A stretch of 64,000 nucleotides of DNA from Pseudomonas lurida (GCF_002563895.1 NZ_PDJB01000001.1:2649501-2713500), one strand, 5' to 3'; counted from the first letter of the stretch, positions 20,469-30,562 are shown. A program made the numbers and translations. The notes: generated by a model from the letters alone, not told the origin.

Positions 20469-21236
20469 TTAGAACTTATCTTTCCAAGCCCTCAGGCTAG
20501 CAAACACCTCGGCCCCAGAGCGGTTGTCGCGGCCATTCCGTTCGTCCGCTTTTTGTTTAACGGATGTTTCAGAGGTGCGCAGAAAAGGGTTGGTCAGCCG
20601 TTCCAAGGCCAGGTTGGAAGGCAGCGTGATCTCGCCACGGGCCCGGAGTTGGCGGACGCTTTCCATCCGTTCGGCGATATCGGCGTTGTCCGGTTCCACC
20701 GCCTGGGCGAACGCGAGGTTACTTTGGGTGTACTCGTGGGTGCAGTACACCAGGGTGTCGGCGGGCAGGGCGGCCAACCGTTCGAGGGAGGCGTACATCT
20801 GTTCCGGCGTGCCTTCGAACAGGCGACCGCAACCGGCGGCGAACAGGGTGTCGCCGCAAAACAGCACGCCCTGGTGATAAAAGGCAATATGGCCCAGGGT
20901 GTGGCCGGGCACCGTATAAATGTCGAAGTCCCAGCCGAGCACCGTGATGCGGTCGTTGTCGTTCAACGCCACGTCGCGTGCCGGGATCTTCTCGCCGGCC
21001 GGGCCGTAGACCTTGGCGTCGGTCACGCCTTTGAGCTGTTCGACACCGCCGACGTGATCATGGTGGTGGTGGGTGATGAGGATATCGCTGAGGCGCCAGC
21101 CAGGGTTCTGCTTGAGCCAGGCCAGCACAGGTGCCGCGTCGCCGGGGTCGACCACGGCGCAGCGTTGGGTGCTTGGGTCCTGTAACAACCAGATGTAGTT
21201 ATCGGTGAAGGCGGGCAGGGCACTGATCTGTATCAT
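20469..21236 (-). CDS. gloB: Hydroxyacylglutathione hydrolase (glyoxalase II)
   Basis: A 255-residue metallo-beta-lactamase-fold enzyme that hydrolyses S-lactoylglutathione to lactate and glutathione, the second step of methylglyoxal detoxification. The zinc/iron motif THHHHDH is at 55-61, with further ligands in the VPGHTLGH and [11 protein letters not shown] blocks. The start at 21236 ([16 protein letters not shown]) is the canonical N-terminus; 22 extra open codons upstream are disregarded. It is transcribed divergently from the methyltransferase gene, with 65 bp between the starts. Confidence 0.95.
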   Translation of the reverse strand: MIQISALPAFTDNYIWLLQDPSTQRCAVVDPGDAAPVLAWLKQNPGWRLSDILITHHHHDHVGGVEQLKGVTDAKVYGPAGEKIPARDVALNDNDRITVLGWDFDIYTVPGHTLGHIAFYHQGVLFCGDTLFAAGCGRLFEGTPEQMYASLERLAALPADTLVYCTHEYTQSNLAFAQAVEPDNADIAERMESVRQLRARGEITLPSNLALERLTNPFLRTSETSVKQKADERNGRDNRSGAEVFASLRAWKDKF

Positions 21237-21301
21237 TCTTCGATTCGCCAAGCTGAACACATTGGTGCATCTTAGAACGTCTAGGCGAGTTGGAGAATGC
21301 A

Positions 21302-22060
21302 ATGACTGATAAAGCGTTCGCCCAGGCTGATCCTGAGTGGCTGGCCCTGATCAGCGCAGCCCGTGAATGGCTGTCCGGTCCCATCGGGCAATTTCTGCTG
21401 GACGAAGAGCGGCGCATGCTCGAGGACGAGCTGGGCCGGTTCTTTGGTGGCTACCTGGTGCATTACGGCCCTTCGGCCGAAACGCCGCCCTCTGCGCCCC
21501 AGGTGCAGCGCAATGTGCGCTTGGGGGCACCGTTGCCGGGGGTGGAGATTGTCTGCGAAGAACAGGCCTGGCCGTTGAGCGAGCACGCTGCTGACGTGGT
21601 GGTGTTGCAGCATGGCCTGGATTTCTGCCTGTCGCCCCATGGCTTGCTGCGCGAAGCGGCGAGCAGCGTACGACCCGGTGGCCATTTGTTGATTGTGGGG
21701 ATCAACCCCTGGAGCAGTTGGGGCTTGCGCCATGCGTTCGCCCACGACGGCCTGCGCCAGGCGCGCTGTATCTCGCCGCAACGGGTGGGCGACTGGCTGA
21801 ACCTGTTGGGCTTCGCGCTGGAGAAACGCCGCTTCGGGTGCTATCGTCCGCCGCTTGCGTCGACCAAGTGGCAAGGCCGCCTGGCCGGTTGGGAGCGCCG
21901 CGCAGGTGCCTGGCAGTTGTCGGGTGGCGGCTTCTATCTGCTGGTGGCGCGCAAGATCGTGGTTGGGCTGCGGCCGGTGCAGCAGGTGCGTCGCGAGCCG
22001 ATGGGCAAGCTGGTGCCGATCCCGATGGCCAAGGTCAACCGCAAGCAAAGCGATGCGTAA
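21302..22060 (+). CDS. Class I SAM-dependent methyltransferase
   Basis: A 252-residue cytoplasmic protein with a Methyltransf_11-like fold. [20 protein letters not shown] and the [15 protein letters not shown] strand are typical of the central part of the SAM-binding domain. The N-terminal glycine motif is weak. ATG at 21302 with GGAG eight bases upstream is chosen over a TTG at 21290. It lies between gloB and rnhA, a position conserved in pseudomonads as I recall. Substrate unknown. Confidence 0.82.
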   Translation: MTDKAFAQADPEWLALISAAREWLSGPIGQFLLDEERRMLEDELGRFFGGYLVHYGPSAETPPSAPQVQRNVRLGAPLPGVEIVCEEQAWPLSEHAADVVVLQHGLDFCLSPHGLLREAASSVRPGGHLLIVGINPWSSWGLRHAFAHDGLRQARCISPQRVGDWLNLLGFALEKRRFGCYRPPLASTKWQGRLAGWERRAGAWQLSGGGFYLLVARKIVVGLRPVQQVRREPMGKLVPIPMAKVNRKQSDA

Positions 22061-22090
22061 CCCTTTTCTAGCATGAATACCGAGTAACCG

Positions 22091-22543
22091 ATGACCGATA
22101 GCGTAGAACTCTTCACCGATGGCGCCTGCAAGGGCAACCCGGGCCCTGGCGGCTGGGGCGCGTTGCTGGTGTGCAAGGGCGTGGAGAAAGAGTTGTGGGG
22201 CGGTGAAGCCAACACCACTAACAACCGCATGGAGCTGATGGGCGCCATTCGCGGCCTGGAAGAACTCAAGCGCCGTTGCAACGTGCTGCTGGTGACCGAT
22301 TCGCAATACGTGATGAAAGGCATCAACGAGTGGATGGTCAACTGGAAGAAGCGCGGTTGGAAGACGGCGGCCAAGGAACCGGTGAAAAATGCCGACCTGT
22401 GGCAACTGCTCGATGAGCAATGCAACCGCCACGACATTACCTGGAAATGGGTGCGCGGGCACATCGGCCACCCCGGCAACGAGCGCGCCGATCAGCTGGC
22501 CAACCGAGGCGTAGACGAAGTGCGTGGCTACAAGCAGAGCTGA
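22091..22543 (+). CDS. rnhA: Ribonuclease HI
   Basis: A 150-residue enzyme that degrades the RNA strand of RNA-DNA hybrids. All catalytic residues fall at the same numbers as in the E. coli enzyme: Asp10 ([15 protein letters not shown]), Glu48 (NNRMEL), Asp70 (VTDSQYV), His124 (RGHIGH) and Asp134 (ERADQLAN). It is 30 bp downstream of the methyltransferase gene and 76 bp upstream of dnaQ, in the same direction as both. Confidence 0.98.
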   Translation: MTDSVELFTDGACKGNPGPGGWGALLVCKGVEKELWGGEANTTNNRMELMGAIRGLEELKRRCNVLLVTDSQYVMKGINEWMVNWKKRGWKTAAKEPVKNADLWQLLDEQCNRHDITWKWVRGHIGHPGNERADQLANRGVDEVRGYKQS

Positions 22544-22619
22544 TCGCGACTCACGTGTTAACATCGCGCGCCTTGATTCACACCACACTGCATACCACAC
22601 CGTTGAGAGCTGAACCCTG

Positions 22620-23366
22620 ATGGCCATCCGATCTGTTGTACTCGATACCGAAACCACCGGCATGCCGGTGACCGACGGCCACCGGATCATTGAAATCGGC
22701 TGTGTCGAATTGATGGGTCGTCGCCTCACTGGTCGCCACTTCCACGTCTACCTGCAACCGGACCGCGACAGTGATGAAGGCGCGATCGGCGTCCACGGTA
22801 TCACTGACGAATTCCTCAAGGGCAAGCCGCGTTTTGCCGAAGTGGCCGATGAGTTCTTCGAGTTCATCAATGGCGCGCAGCTGATCATCCATAACGCGGC
22901 GTTCGACGTCGGCTTCATCAATAACGAATTCGCCCTGATGGGGCAGACTGATCGCGCAGACATTTCGCAGCACTGCACCATCCTCGATACCTTGATGATG
23001 GCCCGTGAGCGTCACCCGGGCCAGCGCAACAGCCTCGATGCCTTGTGCAAGCGCTATGGCGTCGACAACTCCGGCCGTGAACTCCACGGCGCCTTGCTCG
23101 ACTCCGAGATTCTCGCCGACGTCTACCTGACCATGACCGGCGGGCAGACCAGCCTGTCCCTGGCCGGTAATGCCTCCGATGGCAGTGGCTCGGCGGAAGG
23201 CTCGGGTAACCGTCCTTCGGAAATCCGCCGCCTGCCGGTTGATCGCAAGCCCACGACCATCATTCGCGCCAGTGAGCAGGACCTGGCCGAGCATGTGGCG
23301 CGGCTGGAGGCGATTGCCAAGTCGGCGGGTGCGCCAGCGTTGTGGACCCAACTGACCCAACAATAA
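22620..23366 (+). CDS. dnaQ: DNA polymerase III epsilon subunit (proofreading 3'-5' exonuclease)
   Basis: A 248-residue DEDDh exonuclease. Exo I is VLDTETTG (Asp9 and Glu11), Exo II is HNAAFDVGFIN, and Exo III contains the HGALLDSEILADVY block with His and Asp. The C-terminal tail after about residue 190 is a flexible Gly/Ser-rich linker leading to the segment that contacts the polymerase alpha subunit. It follows rnhA directly; the two are adjacent but divergent in E. coli, here tandem. Confidence 0.97.
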   Translation: MAIRSVVLDTETTGMPVTDGHRIIEIGCVELMGRRLTGRHFHVYLQPDRDSDEGAIGVHGITDEFLKGKPRFAEVADEFFEFINGAQLIIHNAAFDVGFINNEFALMGQTDRADISQHCTILDTLMMARERHPGQRNSLDALCKRYGVDNSGRELHGALLDSEILADVYLTMTGGQTSLSLAGNASDGSGSAEGSGNRPSEIRRLPVDRKPTTIIRASEQDLAEHVARLEAIAKSAGAPALWTQLTQQ

Positions 23367-23387
23367 CCCTGGTTGCACATCCTCCAC

Positions 23388-23426
23388 CTGTGGGAGCCGC
23401 TATCGCGCGCAAGCCAGCTCCCACAG
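23388..23426. repeat. Compact REP hairpin after dnaQ
   Basis: CTGTGGGAGC and its inverted copy GCTCCCACAG frame a 19-bp centre. It is a short REP-type palindrome 21 bp past the dnaQ stop and may act as a transcript end. Confidence 0.75.
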
Positions 23427-23516
23427 TCGATCTTAAGTGCCTTTGAAATCTTCATTCGCCACATCCACTCCCAGCTTCTACCCTTGAGTGCATAGCCCTC
23501 AGGACTACAAGCACTC

Positions 23517-25772
23517 ATGTATAAAGACCTGAAGTTCCCCGTCCTTATCGTGCACCGCGACATCAAGGCCGACACCGTTGCCGGTGACCGGGTCCGAGGC
23601 ATCGCCCGAGAGCTGGAACAAGAGGGCTTCAGTATCATCGAGGCAGTGGACTACGCCGAAGGCCGACTGGTGGCTTCCACCCATCATGGCCTGGCCTGCA
23701 TGCTGATCGCCGCCGAAGGGGCTGGCGAGAATACCCATCTGTTGCAAAACATGGTCGAGCTGATCCGGCTCGCGCGCCTGCGGGCGCCCAACTTGCCGAT
23801 CTTTGCCCTGGGCGAGCAAGTCACCCTGGAGAATGCGCCGGCCGATGCCATGAGCGAACTCAACCAACTGCGTGGCATTCTCTACCTGTTCGAAGACACC
23901 GTGCCGTTTCTCGCCCGTCAAGTCGCCCGCGCGGCCCGCACTTACCTGGATGGCCTGTTGCCGCCGTTCTTCAAAGCGCTGGTGCAGCACACCGCTGACT
24001 CCAACTATTCCTGGCACACCCCTGGCCACGGCGGCGGCGTGGCCTATCGCAAGAGCCCGGTGGGGCAGGCGTTCCATCAGTTCTTCGGGGAGAACACCCT
24101 GCGTTCGGATTTGTCGGTGTCGGTGCCCGAGCTGGGATCGCTGCTGGACCACACTGGGCCCCTGGCTGAAGCCGAAGCCCGCGCCGCGCGTAACTTTGGC
24201 GCCGACCACACCTTCTTCGTGATCAACGGCACGTCCACCGCCAACAAGATCGTCTGGCATTCCATGGTCGGGCGCGATGACCTGGTGCTGGTGGACCGCA
24301 ACTGCCACAAGTCGGTGCTGCATTCGATCATCATGACCGGCGCCATCCCGCTTTACCTGTGCCCGGAGCGTAACGAGCTGGGGATCATCGGCCCGATTCC
24401 CCTGAGTGAGTTCAGCCCCGAATCGATCCGCGCCAAGATCGACGCCAGCCCGTTGACCCGTGGGCGTGCGCCGAAGGTGAAGATGGCGGTGGTCACCAAC
24501 TCCACCTATGACGGCCTGTGCTACAACGCCGAATTGATCAAGCAACAATTGGGCAACAGCGTGGAGGTGCTGCATTTTGACGAAGCCTGGTACGCCTACG
24601 CGGCGTTTCATGAGTTCTTCGCCGGCCGCTATGGCATGGGCACTTCGCGTACGCCGGACAGCCCGCTGGTGTTCACTACCCACTCCACCCACAAGCTGCT
24701 GGCGGCATTCAGCCAGGCTTCGATGATCCATGTGCAGGACGGCGGCGCGCGCCAGTTGGACCGTGACCGTTTCAATGAAGCGTTCATGATGCATATCTCC
24801 ACCTCGCCTCAATACAGCATCATTGCCTCGCTGGATGTGGCCTCGGCGATGATGGAGGGCCCGGCCGGGCGATCGCTGCTGCAGGAAATGTTCGACGAGG
24901 CGCTGAGCTTCCGCCGGGCACTGGCCAACCTGCGCCAGCACATTGCTGCCGAGGATTGGTGGTTTTCCATTTGGCAGCCGCCGTCTGTGGCGGGTATCGA
25001 CCGGGTCGTCACCGCAGATTGGCTGCTGCATCCCCAGGATGACTGGCATGGCTTTGGTGATGTCGCCGAGGACTACGTGCTGCTGGACCCGATCAAAGTG
25101 ACGCTGGTGATGCCCGGCCTCAACGCTGGCGGCGCTCTGAGCGATTGCGGGATTCCGGCGGCCGTGGTCAGCAAGTTCCTCTGGGAGCGTGGCCTGGTGG
25201 TCGAAAAGACCGGGCTGTATTCCTTCCTGGTGCTGTTTTCTATGGGCATTACCAAAGGTAAATGGAGTACCTTGCTCACCGAGTTGCTGGAGTTCAAGCG
25301 CAGCTATGACGCCAACATCAGCCTGGCCAGTTGCCTGCCATCCGTGTTTGCCCAAGGCCCTACACGCTATCAGGGCCTGGGCCTGCGCGACCTGTGCGAC
25401 CAACTGCATAGCTGTTACCGTAGCAACGCCACCGCGAAACACCTCAAACGAATGTATACGGTGCTACCGGAAATCGGCATGAAACCCGCCGACGCCTACG
25501 ACCAACTGGTCAAGGGGGAAGTGGAGGCGGTTTCCATCGATGCCTTGCCAGGGCGCATCGCAGCCGTGATGCTGGTGCCTTACCCGCCCGGTATTCCGTT
25601 GATCATGCCGGGCGAGCGCTTTACCGAGTCAACGCGCTCGATCATTGACTACCTGGCCTTCGCCCGGACGTTCGATAGCAGTTTTCCCGGTTTTGTCGCC
25701 GATGTTCATGGGTTGCAACACGAAGATGACGGCAGAGGTCGTTGTTACACCGTCGATTGCATCAAGGGTTAG
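23517..25772 (+). CDS. ldcA: Lysine/ornithine/arginine decarboxylase (PLP enzyme), probable LdcA
   Basis: A 751-residue fold-type I PLP decarboxylase with three parts: an N-terminal response-regulator-like wing (about 1-130), the catalytic core with TPGHGGG and the Schiff-base Lys393 in STHKLLAAFSQ, and a C-terminal domain. Family members decarboxylate lysine to cadaverine. Its place after dnaQ matches ldcA (PA1818) of P. aeruginosa. There the next gene encodes a transporter; here it is an overlapping acetyltransferase gene. The ribosome-binding site is weak. Confidence 0.9.
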   Translation: MYKDLKFPVLIVHRDIKADTVAGDRVRGIARELEQEGFSIIEAVDYAEGRLVASTHHGLACMLIAAEGAGENTHLLQNMVELIRLARLRAPNLPIFALGEQVTLENAPADAMSELNQLRGILYLFEDTVPFLARQVARAARTYLDGLLPPFFKALVQHTADSNYSWHTPGHGGGVAYRKSPVGQAFHQFFGENTLRSDLSVSVPELGSLLDHTGPLAEAEARAARNFGADHTFFVINGTSTANKIVWHSMVGRDDLVLVDRNCHKSVLHSIIMTGAIPLYLCPERNELGIIGPIPLSEFSPESIRAKIDASPLTRGRAPKVKMAVVTNSTYDGLCYNAELIKQQLGNSVEVLHFDEAWYAYAAFHEFFAGRYGMGTSRTPDSPLVFTTHSTHKLLAAFSQASMIHVQDGGARQLDRDRFNEAFMMHISTSPQYSIIASLDVASAMMEGPAGRSLLQEMFDEALSFRRALANLRQHIAAEDWWFSIWQPPSVAGIDRVVTADWLLHPQDDWHGFGDVAEDYVLLDPIKVTLVMPGLNAGGALSDCGIPAAVVSKFLWERGLVVEKTGLYSFLVLFSMGITKGKWSTLLTELLEFKRSYDANISLASCLPSVFAQGPTRYQGLGLRDLCDQLHSCYRSNATAKHLKRMYTVLPEIGMKPADAYDQLVKGEVEAVSIDALPGRIAAVMLVPYPPGIPLIMPGERFTESTRSIIDYLAFARTFDSSFPGFVADVHGLQHEDDGRGRCYTVDCIKG

Positions 25773-25774
25773 GG

Positions 25775-26362
25775 ATGTTTATGCAAGCTGTAATGAACCC
25801 GAAGTATCCGGGGCTCAGTGTTCGGGTCGCCGACGAAGGCTTTGATGCCTACGTGTGGGGCAATGACTTCAGCTTCGAGGTCAGTGGCTATGGTGAGCCG
25901 CAGATGGGCAAGCGTGTCGATCAATGGCCCGTGGAGCGCATCCTGCCGTACCGCAAGTGCTATGGCATTGACCCGGAGGAATTCGCCAGTTTTCGCGATG
26001 CCCCCGACAGCGCCATCTTCATGGCTTACCTTGACGATCGACCGGTTGGGCACATCGTGGTCAGCACCAATTGGAACGGCTTTGCCCATGTCGACGAATT
26101 GGCCGTGGTCTTGCCTGCACGGCGCCATGGGGTGGCCAAGGCGCTGTTGGATGTGGCGCAGTTCTGGAGCCGCAAGAAAAACCTGCCCGGCATGATGCTC
26201 GAAACCCAGAACAACAACCTCGGGGCCTGTCGGTTGTACGAGCGTTGTGGCTACGTGATGGGCGGCATCGACCACCTGCGCTATCGCGGTATCGACCCGC
26301 AAACCCGTGAAGTGGCGATTTTCTGGTATCGGTTGTTCAAGAGCGAAGTCGACAAGGCTTAA
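25775..26362 (+). CDS. GNAT N-acetyltransferase, streptothricin acetyltransferase (SatA)-like
   Basis: A 195-residue GNAT protein. The acetyl-CoA-binding region reads HVDELAVVLPARRHGVAKALLD, with an RxxGxA-like pyrophosphate loop. The C-terminal block ETQNNNLGACRLYERCGY followed by IFWYRLF is characteristic of SatA-type lysine-side-chain N-acetyltransferases. The start is 3 bp past the ldcA stop (SD AAGGG); an ATG at 25781 is equally possible. Immediate coupling to a lysine decarboxylase suggests an amine or lysine-like substrate; that is inference. The stop overlaps that of the convergent LysR gene. Confidence 0.8.
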   Translation: MFMQAVMNPKYPGLSVRVADEGFDAYVWGNDFSFEVSGYGEPQMGKRVDQWPVERILPYRKCYGIDPEEFASFRDAPDSAIFMAYLDDRPVGHIVVSTNWNGFAHVDELAVVLPARRHGVAKALLDVAQFWSRKKNLPGMMLETQNNNLGACRLYERCGYVMGGIDHLRYRGIDPQTREVAIFWYRLFKSEVDKA

Positions 26363-27252
26363 CCCAGCAACAAGCCTTCAGCCTTCTGTGTGACAATCTC
26401 CAGCAGCGCATTCAGCGCCGGGGAGGTCACGCCATCCTTGAGGGTCAGCGCATACAGGCTGACCATGATCGGCGGCGACACCGGGCAGGCATCCAGCCCA
26501 GCTTCGCGTGCGCCGAACGCGGTAAACGGGTCGACAATCGCCAGGCCTTCGCCTGCTTCGACCATGCTGCGCATCATCTGGTAGGTTTGAACACGGGTCT
26601 GCACCACAGGAAGCGGGCGCAACGCTTGCAGCTTGGCGTCCAGCAGGCGGCTGAGCGGGTCCTGGCCTTCGAGGCCGATCATCGATTGCCCCGCCAGGTC
26701 CTGTAAGGCGATGTACTTCTGCTTGGGCTTGAGCCAGCCATGGGGGGCGAGCAACTGCAGTTTGCCCTGGGCCAGCACGGTGCTTTGGATCTGTGGGTGT
26801 TCCGGGTCATGCAGGCTCAAGCCTACCTCGGCTTCGTGCAGCAGCAGGCTCCTGACGATCTCGCGGGTCGGCTGGCTCGACAGGTTGCACGGAGTGTCCT
26901 GGAAGCGCCGGCGCAGCACCGCAATGCTTTGCGGCAGCAGTTGATTGGCCAGGGGGGGCGTGCAGAGGGCGCGCAGGGTTGGCGCTTGATGGTGTTTCAA
27001 GCGGCCGGCCAGGCGTTGAACCGGTTCCAGCGCCTCATACACATGGGCGATTCCTGCCTGCAGCTCCAGGGTTTCCCGGGTGGCTTGCAAGCGTCCGCGC
27101 ACGCTGGCGAACAACATGAAGCCCAATTGCGCCTCGGCTTCCTTGAGCGCCGCGTCCACATCGCCCACGGGGAGTTGCAACCACTCGGCGGCCAGGCCAG
27201 GGTGTCCGGTCTGCAAGATGGCCTGAATCACTTCGATATGACGTAAACGCAT
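26359..27252 (-). CDS. LysR-family transcriptional regulator
   Basis: A 297-residue LTTR. The N-terminal winged helix-turn-helix (about 1-60, MRLRHIEVIQAILQTG, then AEWLQLPVGDVDAALKEAE) is somewhat divergent. The effector-binding domain begins near residue 90 (PTLRALCTPPLANQLLP). It is transcribed away from the small gene at 27363, with a 110-bp shared upstream region. Its stop shares the TTAA of the convergent acetyltransferase stop. Target genes unknown. Confidence 0.88.
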   Translation of the reverse strand: MRLRHIEVIQAILQTGHPGLAAEWLQLPVGDVDAALKEAEAQLGFMLFASVRGRLQATRETLELQAGIAHVYEALEPVQRLAGRLKHHQAPTLRALCTPPLANQLLPQSIAVLRRRFQDTPCNLSSQPTREIVRSLLLHEAEVGLSLHDPEHPQIQSTVLAQGKLQLLAPHGWLKPKQKYIALQDLAGQSMIGLEGQDPLSRLLDAKLQALRPLPVVQTRVQTYQMMRSMVEAGEGLAIVDPFTAFGAREAGLDACPVSPPIMVSLYALTLKDGVTSPALNALLEIVTQKAEGLLLG

Positions 27253-27362
27253 CGCCGGAGTCTATGTGCAGCGGGCCGGGGATTCAATAGAATGGCTGCG
27301 CTGATCATCAACGACCAAAAGCCGGCTACCGGCGTTAACAACAAAAACAGGTCTGGTCTCAA

Positions 27363-27704
27363 ATGCCTCTACCCTCGATTCTCGGGGTAACGGCCAAGCA
27401 ACTGCTGGTCTTGGTGACCGTGGGGTGCGTGGCTGCTTATCTCTTCAACACTCAAAACGAAACCCTGCCGGAAAACCTGGCACTTGAAGCCTTTATCCGG
27501 TCCCAGGAACAGGTCGTCGATCAGGTGGGCGCGGTGCTGGGCATTGAACTGGTCAGGCAAGTGGTTGCGCATCCCGGTTACAACACGGCGGGCTATCAGC
27601 GTTCTATGTTCGCGGTGGAGGGCGAGCGCGGGCGGTTGGTGGTGACGTTGAAGAAGGTCGAGGGGGAGCAGGGCATCGAGGTCACGGAGATCCGTCGTCC
27701 GTGA
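27363..27704 (+). CDS. Small membrane-anchored protein of unknown function
   Basis: A 113-residue protein. One membrane segment (about 11-27, AKQLLVLVTVGCVAAYLF) near the N-terminus is followed by a soluble domain with a VDQVGAVLGIELVRQVV helix and a mixed-charge C-terminus. I recognise no family. It may be an anchored periplasmic protein. It faces the LysR gene, which may control it. Confidence 0.65.
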   Translation: MPLPSILGVTAKQLLVLVTVGCVAAYLFNTQNETLPENLALEAFIRSQEQVVDQVGAVLGIELVRQVVAHPGYNTAGYQRSMFAVEGERGRLVVTLKKVEGEQGIEVTEIRRP

Positions 27705-27765
27705 TCACCCCAGCCCAGTCAATGCCGTCAATGGCCAGGACTGAGCAGGTGGATAGGGCGGGATC

Positions 27766-28002
27766 TTATGACGCGAGGGTGTTTTGCGACTCGCGCACGA
27801 GAATGGTGCCCGATTGAATCAACTTGAATTCGTCGCCTTCCAGCTTTTCTACACGGTCGCCAATGGCCAGCTTGTAGGTGGTGGTAGGTGCCGAGCCAGC
27901 CAGGTCGCCTTGCGCCGGGTTGGATTCCTGGAACTCATGCACCGAATACACGCGTCCTTCTGCGTCTCTGGCATGAAACTGTCCGACTAGTACTGCTGCC
28001 AT
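27766..28002 (-). CDS. Small conserved-looking hypothetical protein
   Basis: A 78-residue soluble protein from ATG 28002 (AGAGG about 10 bp upstream). The frame opens 18 codons earlier without a ribosome-binding site. The composition suggests a small beta-barrel: AAVLVGQFHARDAEGRVYSV, then YKLAIGDRVEKLEGDEFKL. I recognise no named family. It is convergent with the gene at 27363. Confidence 0.6.
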   Translation of the reverse strand: MAAVLVGQFHARDAEGRVYSVHEFQESNPAQGDLAGSAPTTTYKLAIGDRVEKLEGDEFKLIQSGTILVRESQNTLAS

Positions 28003-28229
28003 CTGTTTAGAACCTCTGGAGATAAACACTCTATTTGCGGTTCTGTAGACCGTCATGGAGCGGGGTAGTTTACTTACGGAATAAAAATACTATTCGCTGA
28101 TCTTTTCAGGCTATTCCTACGCATCACGCTGCGAAGCAAGCGGCCTCGGGATTATCAAAACCCTCTGGTGAACACGTCGCGAAGACTCTATAACTACAAG
28201 CTCCTTTAGTCAGACGTCGGGAAACCCCA

Positions 28230-28787
28230 ATGAGCAAGGTCTACACCGTAGCCGTCCTGGTTGGCAGCTTGAGAAAAGACTCGATCAACCGCAAGGTCGC
28301 CCTGGCATTGGCCGAACTGGCCCCTGCCAACCTGAAGTTGAACATTGTGGAAATTGGCGATTTGCCGCTCTACAACGAAGACATTGACGCCGCGACTCCG
28401 CCGGCAGCCTACAGTACTTTCCGCAAGCACGTGAGCTCATCCGACGCGGTGTTGTTCGTGACGCCGGAATACAACCGCTCCGTCCCCGCTCCGCTGAAGA
28501 ATGCCATCGACGTCGGATCCCGTCCCTATGGGCAAAGCGCCTGGAGTGGCAAACCGGGTGCGATCATCAGCGTATCGCCGGGTGCCATCGGTGGTTTTGG
28601 GGCCAACCATCACCTGCGCCAGTCGCTGGTCTTCCTCGATGTGCCGTGCATGCAGCAGCCGGAAGCTTATCTGGGCGGCGCGGGCAGCGTGTTCGATGAC
28701 GCTGGGCAGGTGTCTGAAAAGACCAAGCCGTTCCTGCAGGCGTTCATTGATGCATACGGTCAGTGGGTGGAGAAACAGAAGGGCTGA
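28230..28787 (+). CDS. NADPH-dependent FMN reductase (ChrR/azoreductase-like flavoprotein)
   Basis: A 185-residue flavodoxin-like protein. GSLRKDSINRKVALAL at 12-27 binds the FMN phosphate, and PEYNRSVPAPLKNAIDVGS near 80 is the family signature. Such enzymes reduce quinones, chromate or azo dyes using NAD(P)H, and some protect against oxidative stress. It stands alone, with 170 bp of AT-richer DNA upstream and a REP palindrome downstream. Confidence 0.9.
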   Translation: MSKVYTVAVLVGSLRKDSINRKVALALAELAPANLKLNIVEIGDLPLYNEDIDAATPPAAYSTFRKHVSSSDAVLFVTPEYNRSVPAPLKNAIDVGSRPYGQSAWSGKPGAIISVSPGAIGGFGANHHLRQSLVFLDVPCMQQPEAYLGGAGSVFDDAGQVSEKTKPFLQAFIDAYGQWVEKQKG

Positions 28788-28797
28788 TGCAAACTTG

Positions 28798-28829
28798 CCT
28801 GTAGGGGCCGGCAAGCCGGCACCTACAGG
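28798..28829. repeat. Near-perfect palindrome between convergent genes
   Basis: CCTGTAGGGGCCGGC-AA-GCCGGCACCTACAGG pairs almost fully, with one mismatch. It is 11 bp past the flavin reductase stop and 9 bp before the poxB stop. REP-like, and well placed to end both transcripts. Confidence 0.75.
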
Positions 28830-28837
28830 AGAGGGGG

Positions 28838-30562
28838 TTAGCGCAGCCAGTTGGTGCGTGCCAGTTCGATCACTTCATCGCCACGTCCGCTCATGACCGC
28901 CTTGAGCATGTACAGGCTGAAACCCTTGGCCTGTTCCAGCTTGATGGTCGGCGGCATGACCAATTCCTGGGTCGCAGTGACCACGTCCACCAGCACCGGC
29001 CCGTCATGGGCCAGGGCGCGGCGCAGGGCGGGTTCCAGGTCCTCTGACTGCTCCACGCGAATACCCAGGATGCCCATGGCGTTGGACATGGCCGCGAAGT
29101 CCGGGTTTTTCAGCTCGGTGCCCGCGTCCAGGTAGCCTGCCGCTTTCATTTCCATGGCGACAAACCCCAGTGACGAGTTATCGAACACGATGACTTTCAC
29201 CGGCAGTTTCAGCTGTGCCAGCGAGATAAAGTCCCCCATCAACATGGCAAAGCCGCCATCGCCGGACATCGAAATCACTTGGCGATCCGGGAAAGCTGCC
29301 TGTGCGCCGATGGCCTGGGGCATCGCGTTGGCCATGGAACCGTGGTTGAACGAACCGATCAGGCGACGCTTGCCGTTCATCTTCAAATAGCGCGCCGCCC
29401 ACACGGTCGGCGAACCGACGTCGGCGGTGAAAATGGCATCTTCATCCGCCAGTTCGCTGAGCAGGCGTGCCACGTACTGCGGGTGGATCGGCCGATTGGC
29501 CTTCGACGGTTGTGCCAGGTCGTCCAGCCCCTGGCGGGCTTTTTCATAATGCTTCAAGGAGGTCTCGAGAAAGCTGCGATCGGTCTTGCGCGTCAGGCGA
29601 GGCAGCAGGGCGCCGATGGTTTCACTGACATCGGCGGCAATGCCCAGGTCCAGCGTCGCACGACGACCCAGGGCCTGCGGGTTGCGGTCAACCTGGATGA
29701 TCTTGGCGTCGGTCGGGTAGAACTGGCGGTAGGGGAAGTCGGTGCCGAGCATGATCAACGTGTCGCAGTCGAGCATGGCGTGGTAGCCCGAGCTGAAGCC
29801 GATTAGGCCGGTCATGCCCACATCGAACGGGTTGTCCCACTCCACATGTTCCTTGCCGCGCAGGGCATGCACCACAGGGGCACCCAGCGCGTCGGCCAAG
29901 GCGACGACCTGGTCATGGGCGCCCGCGCAACCGCTGCCGCACAGCAGGGTGACTTTCTGGCTGCTGTCCAGAATGTCGGTGAGGCGTTGCAGGTCCTGCT
30001 CCGCAGGCAGGGTGCGCGGCGCGTGCAGGGCCGGCCAGGGCTTGAGTGTGTCCTCGACCTCTAGCAGCGACACATCGCCGGGAATCACCACGACCGCCAC
30101 GCCACGGTTGAGGATCGCCGAACGCATGGCGCGATGCAGCACGTGGGGCATCTGCTCGGGGTTGGAGACCAGCTCGATAAAGTGGCTGCACTCCTTGAAC
30201 AGTTCCTGGGGATGAGTTTCCTGGAAGTAGTTCAGGCCGATCTCCGAGGACGGGATCTGCGCGGCAATCGCCAGCACCGGCACATGGTTGCGATGGCAGT
30301 CGAACAGGCCATTGATCAAGTGCAGGTTGCCCGGTCCGCAGCTGCCGGCGCACACCGTCAGCTCGCCCGTGGCGGCCGCTTCGGCACCCGCGGCGAACGC
30401 CGCCACTTCCTCGTGACGCACATGCATCCATTCGATGCTGTCCATGGTGCGCAGGGCGTCTGTGAGGCCGTTGAGGCTGTCGCCGGTCAGGCCCCAGATG
30501 CGCTTGATGCCCGCCTGTTCAAGGGTGGTCGCCAACTGCTGGGCCAGGTTGATTTTCGCCAT
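28838..30562 (-). CDS. poxB: Pyruvate dehydrogenase (quinone), PoxB-type
   Basis: A 574-residue thiamine-diphosphate enzyme that oxidatively decarboxylates pyruvate to acetate and CO2, passing electrons to ubiquinone at the membrane. Three domains are visible: an N-terminal TPP-binding part with [14 protein letters not shown], a central FAD-binding part, and a C-terminal TPP part with GDGGFAML and the DNSSLGFV Mg-binding stretch. The start at 30562 has GGAG seven bases upstream, four codons inside the open frame. Acetolactate synthase-like alternatives are less likely given length and gene context. Confidence 0.9.
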   Translation of the reverse strand: MAKINLAQQLATTLEQAGIKRIWGLTGDSLNGLTDALRTMDSIEWMHVRHEEVAAFAAGAEAAATGELTVCAGSCGPGNLHLINGLFDCHRNHVPVLAIAAQIPSSEIGLNYFQETHPQELFKECSHFIELVSNPEQMPHVLHRAMRSAILNRGVAVVVIPGDVSLLEVEDTLKPWPALHAPRTLPAEQDLQRLTDILDSSQKVTLLCGSGCAGAHDQVVALADALGAPVVHALRGKEHVEWDNPFDVGMTGLIGFSSGYHAMLDCDTLIMLGTDFPYRQFYPTDAKIIQVDRNPQALGRRATLDLGIAADVSETIGALLPRLTRKTDRSFLETSLKHYEKARQGLDDLAQPSKANRPIHPQYVARLLSELADEDAIFTADVGSPTVWAARYLKMNGKRRLIGSFNHGSMANAMPQAIGAQAAFPDRQVISMSGDGGFAMLMGDFISLAQLKLPVKVIVFDNSSLGFVAMEMKAAGYLDAGTELKNPDFAAMSNAMGILGIRVEQSEDLEPALRRALAHDGPVLVDVVTATQELVMPPTIKLEQAKGFSLYMLKAVMSGRGDEVIELARTNWLR

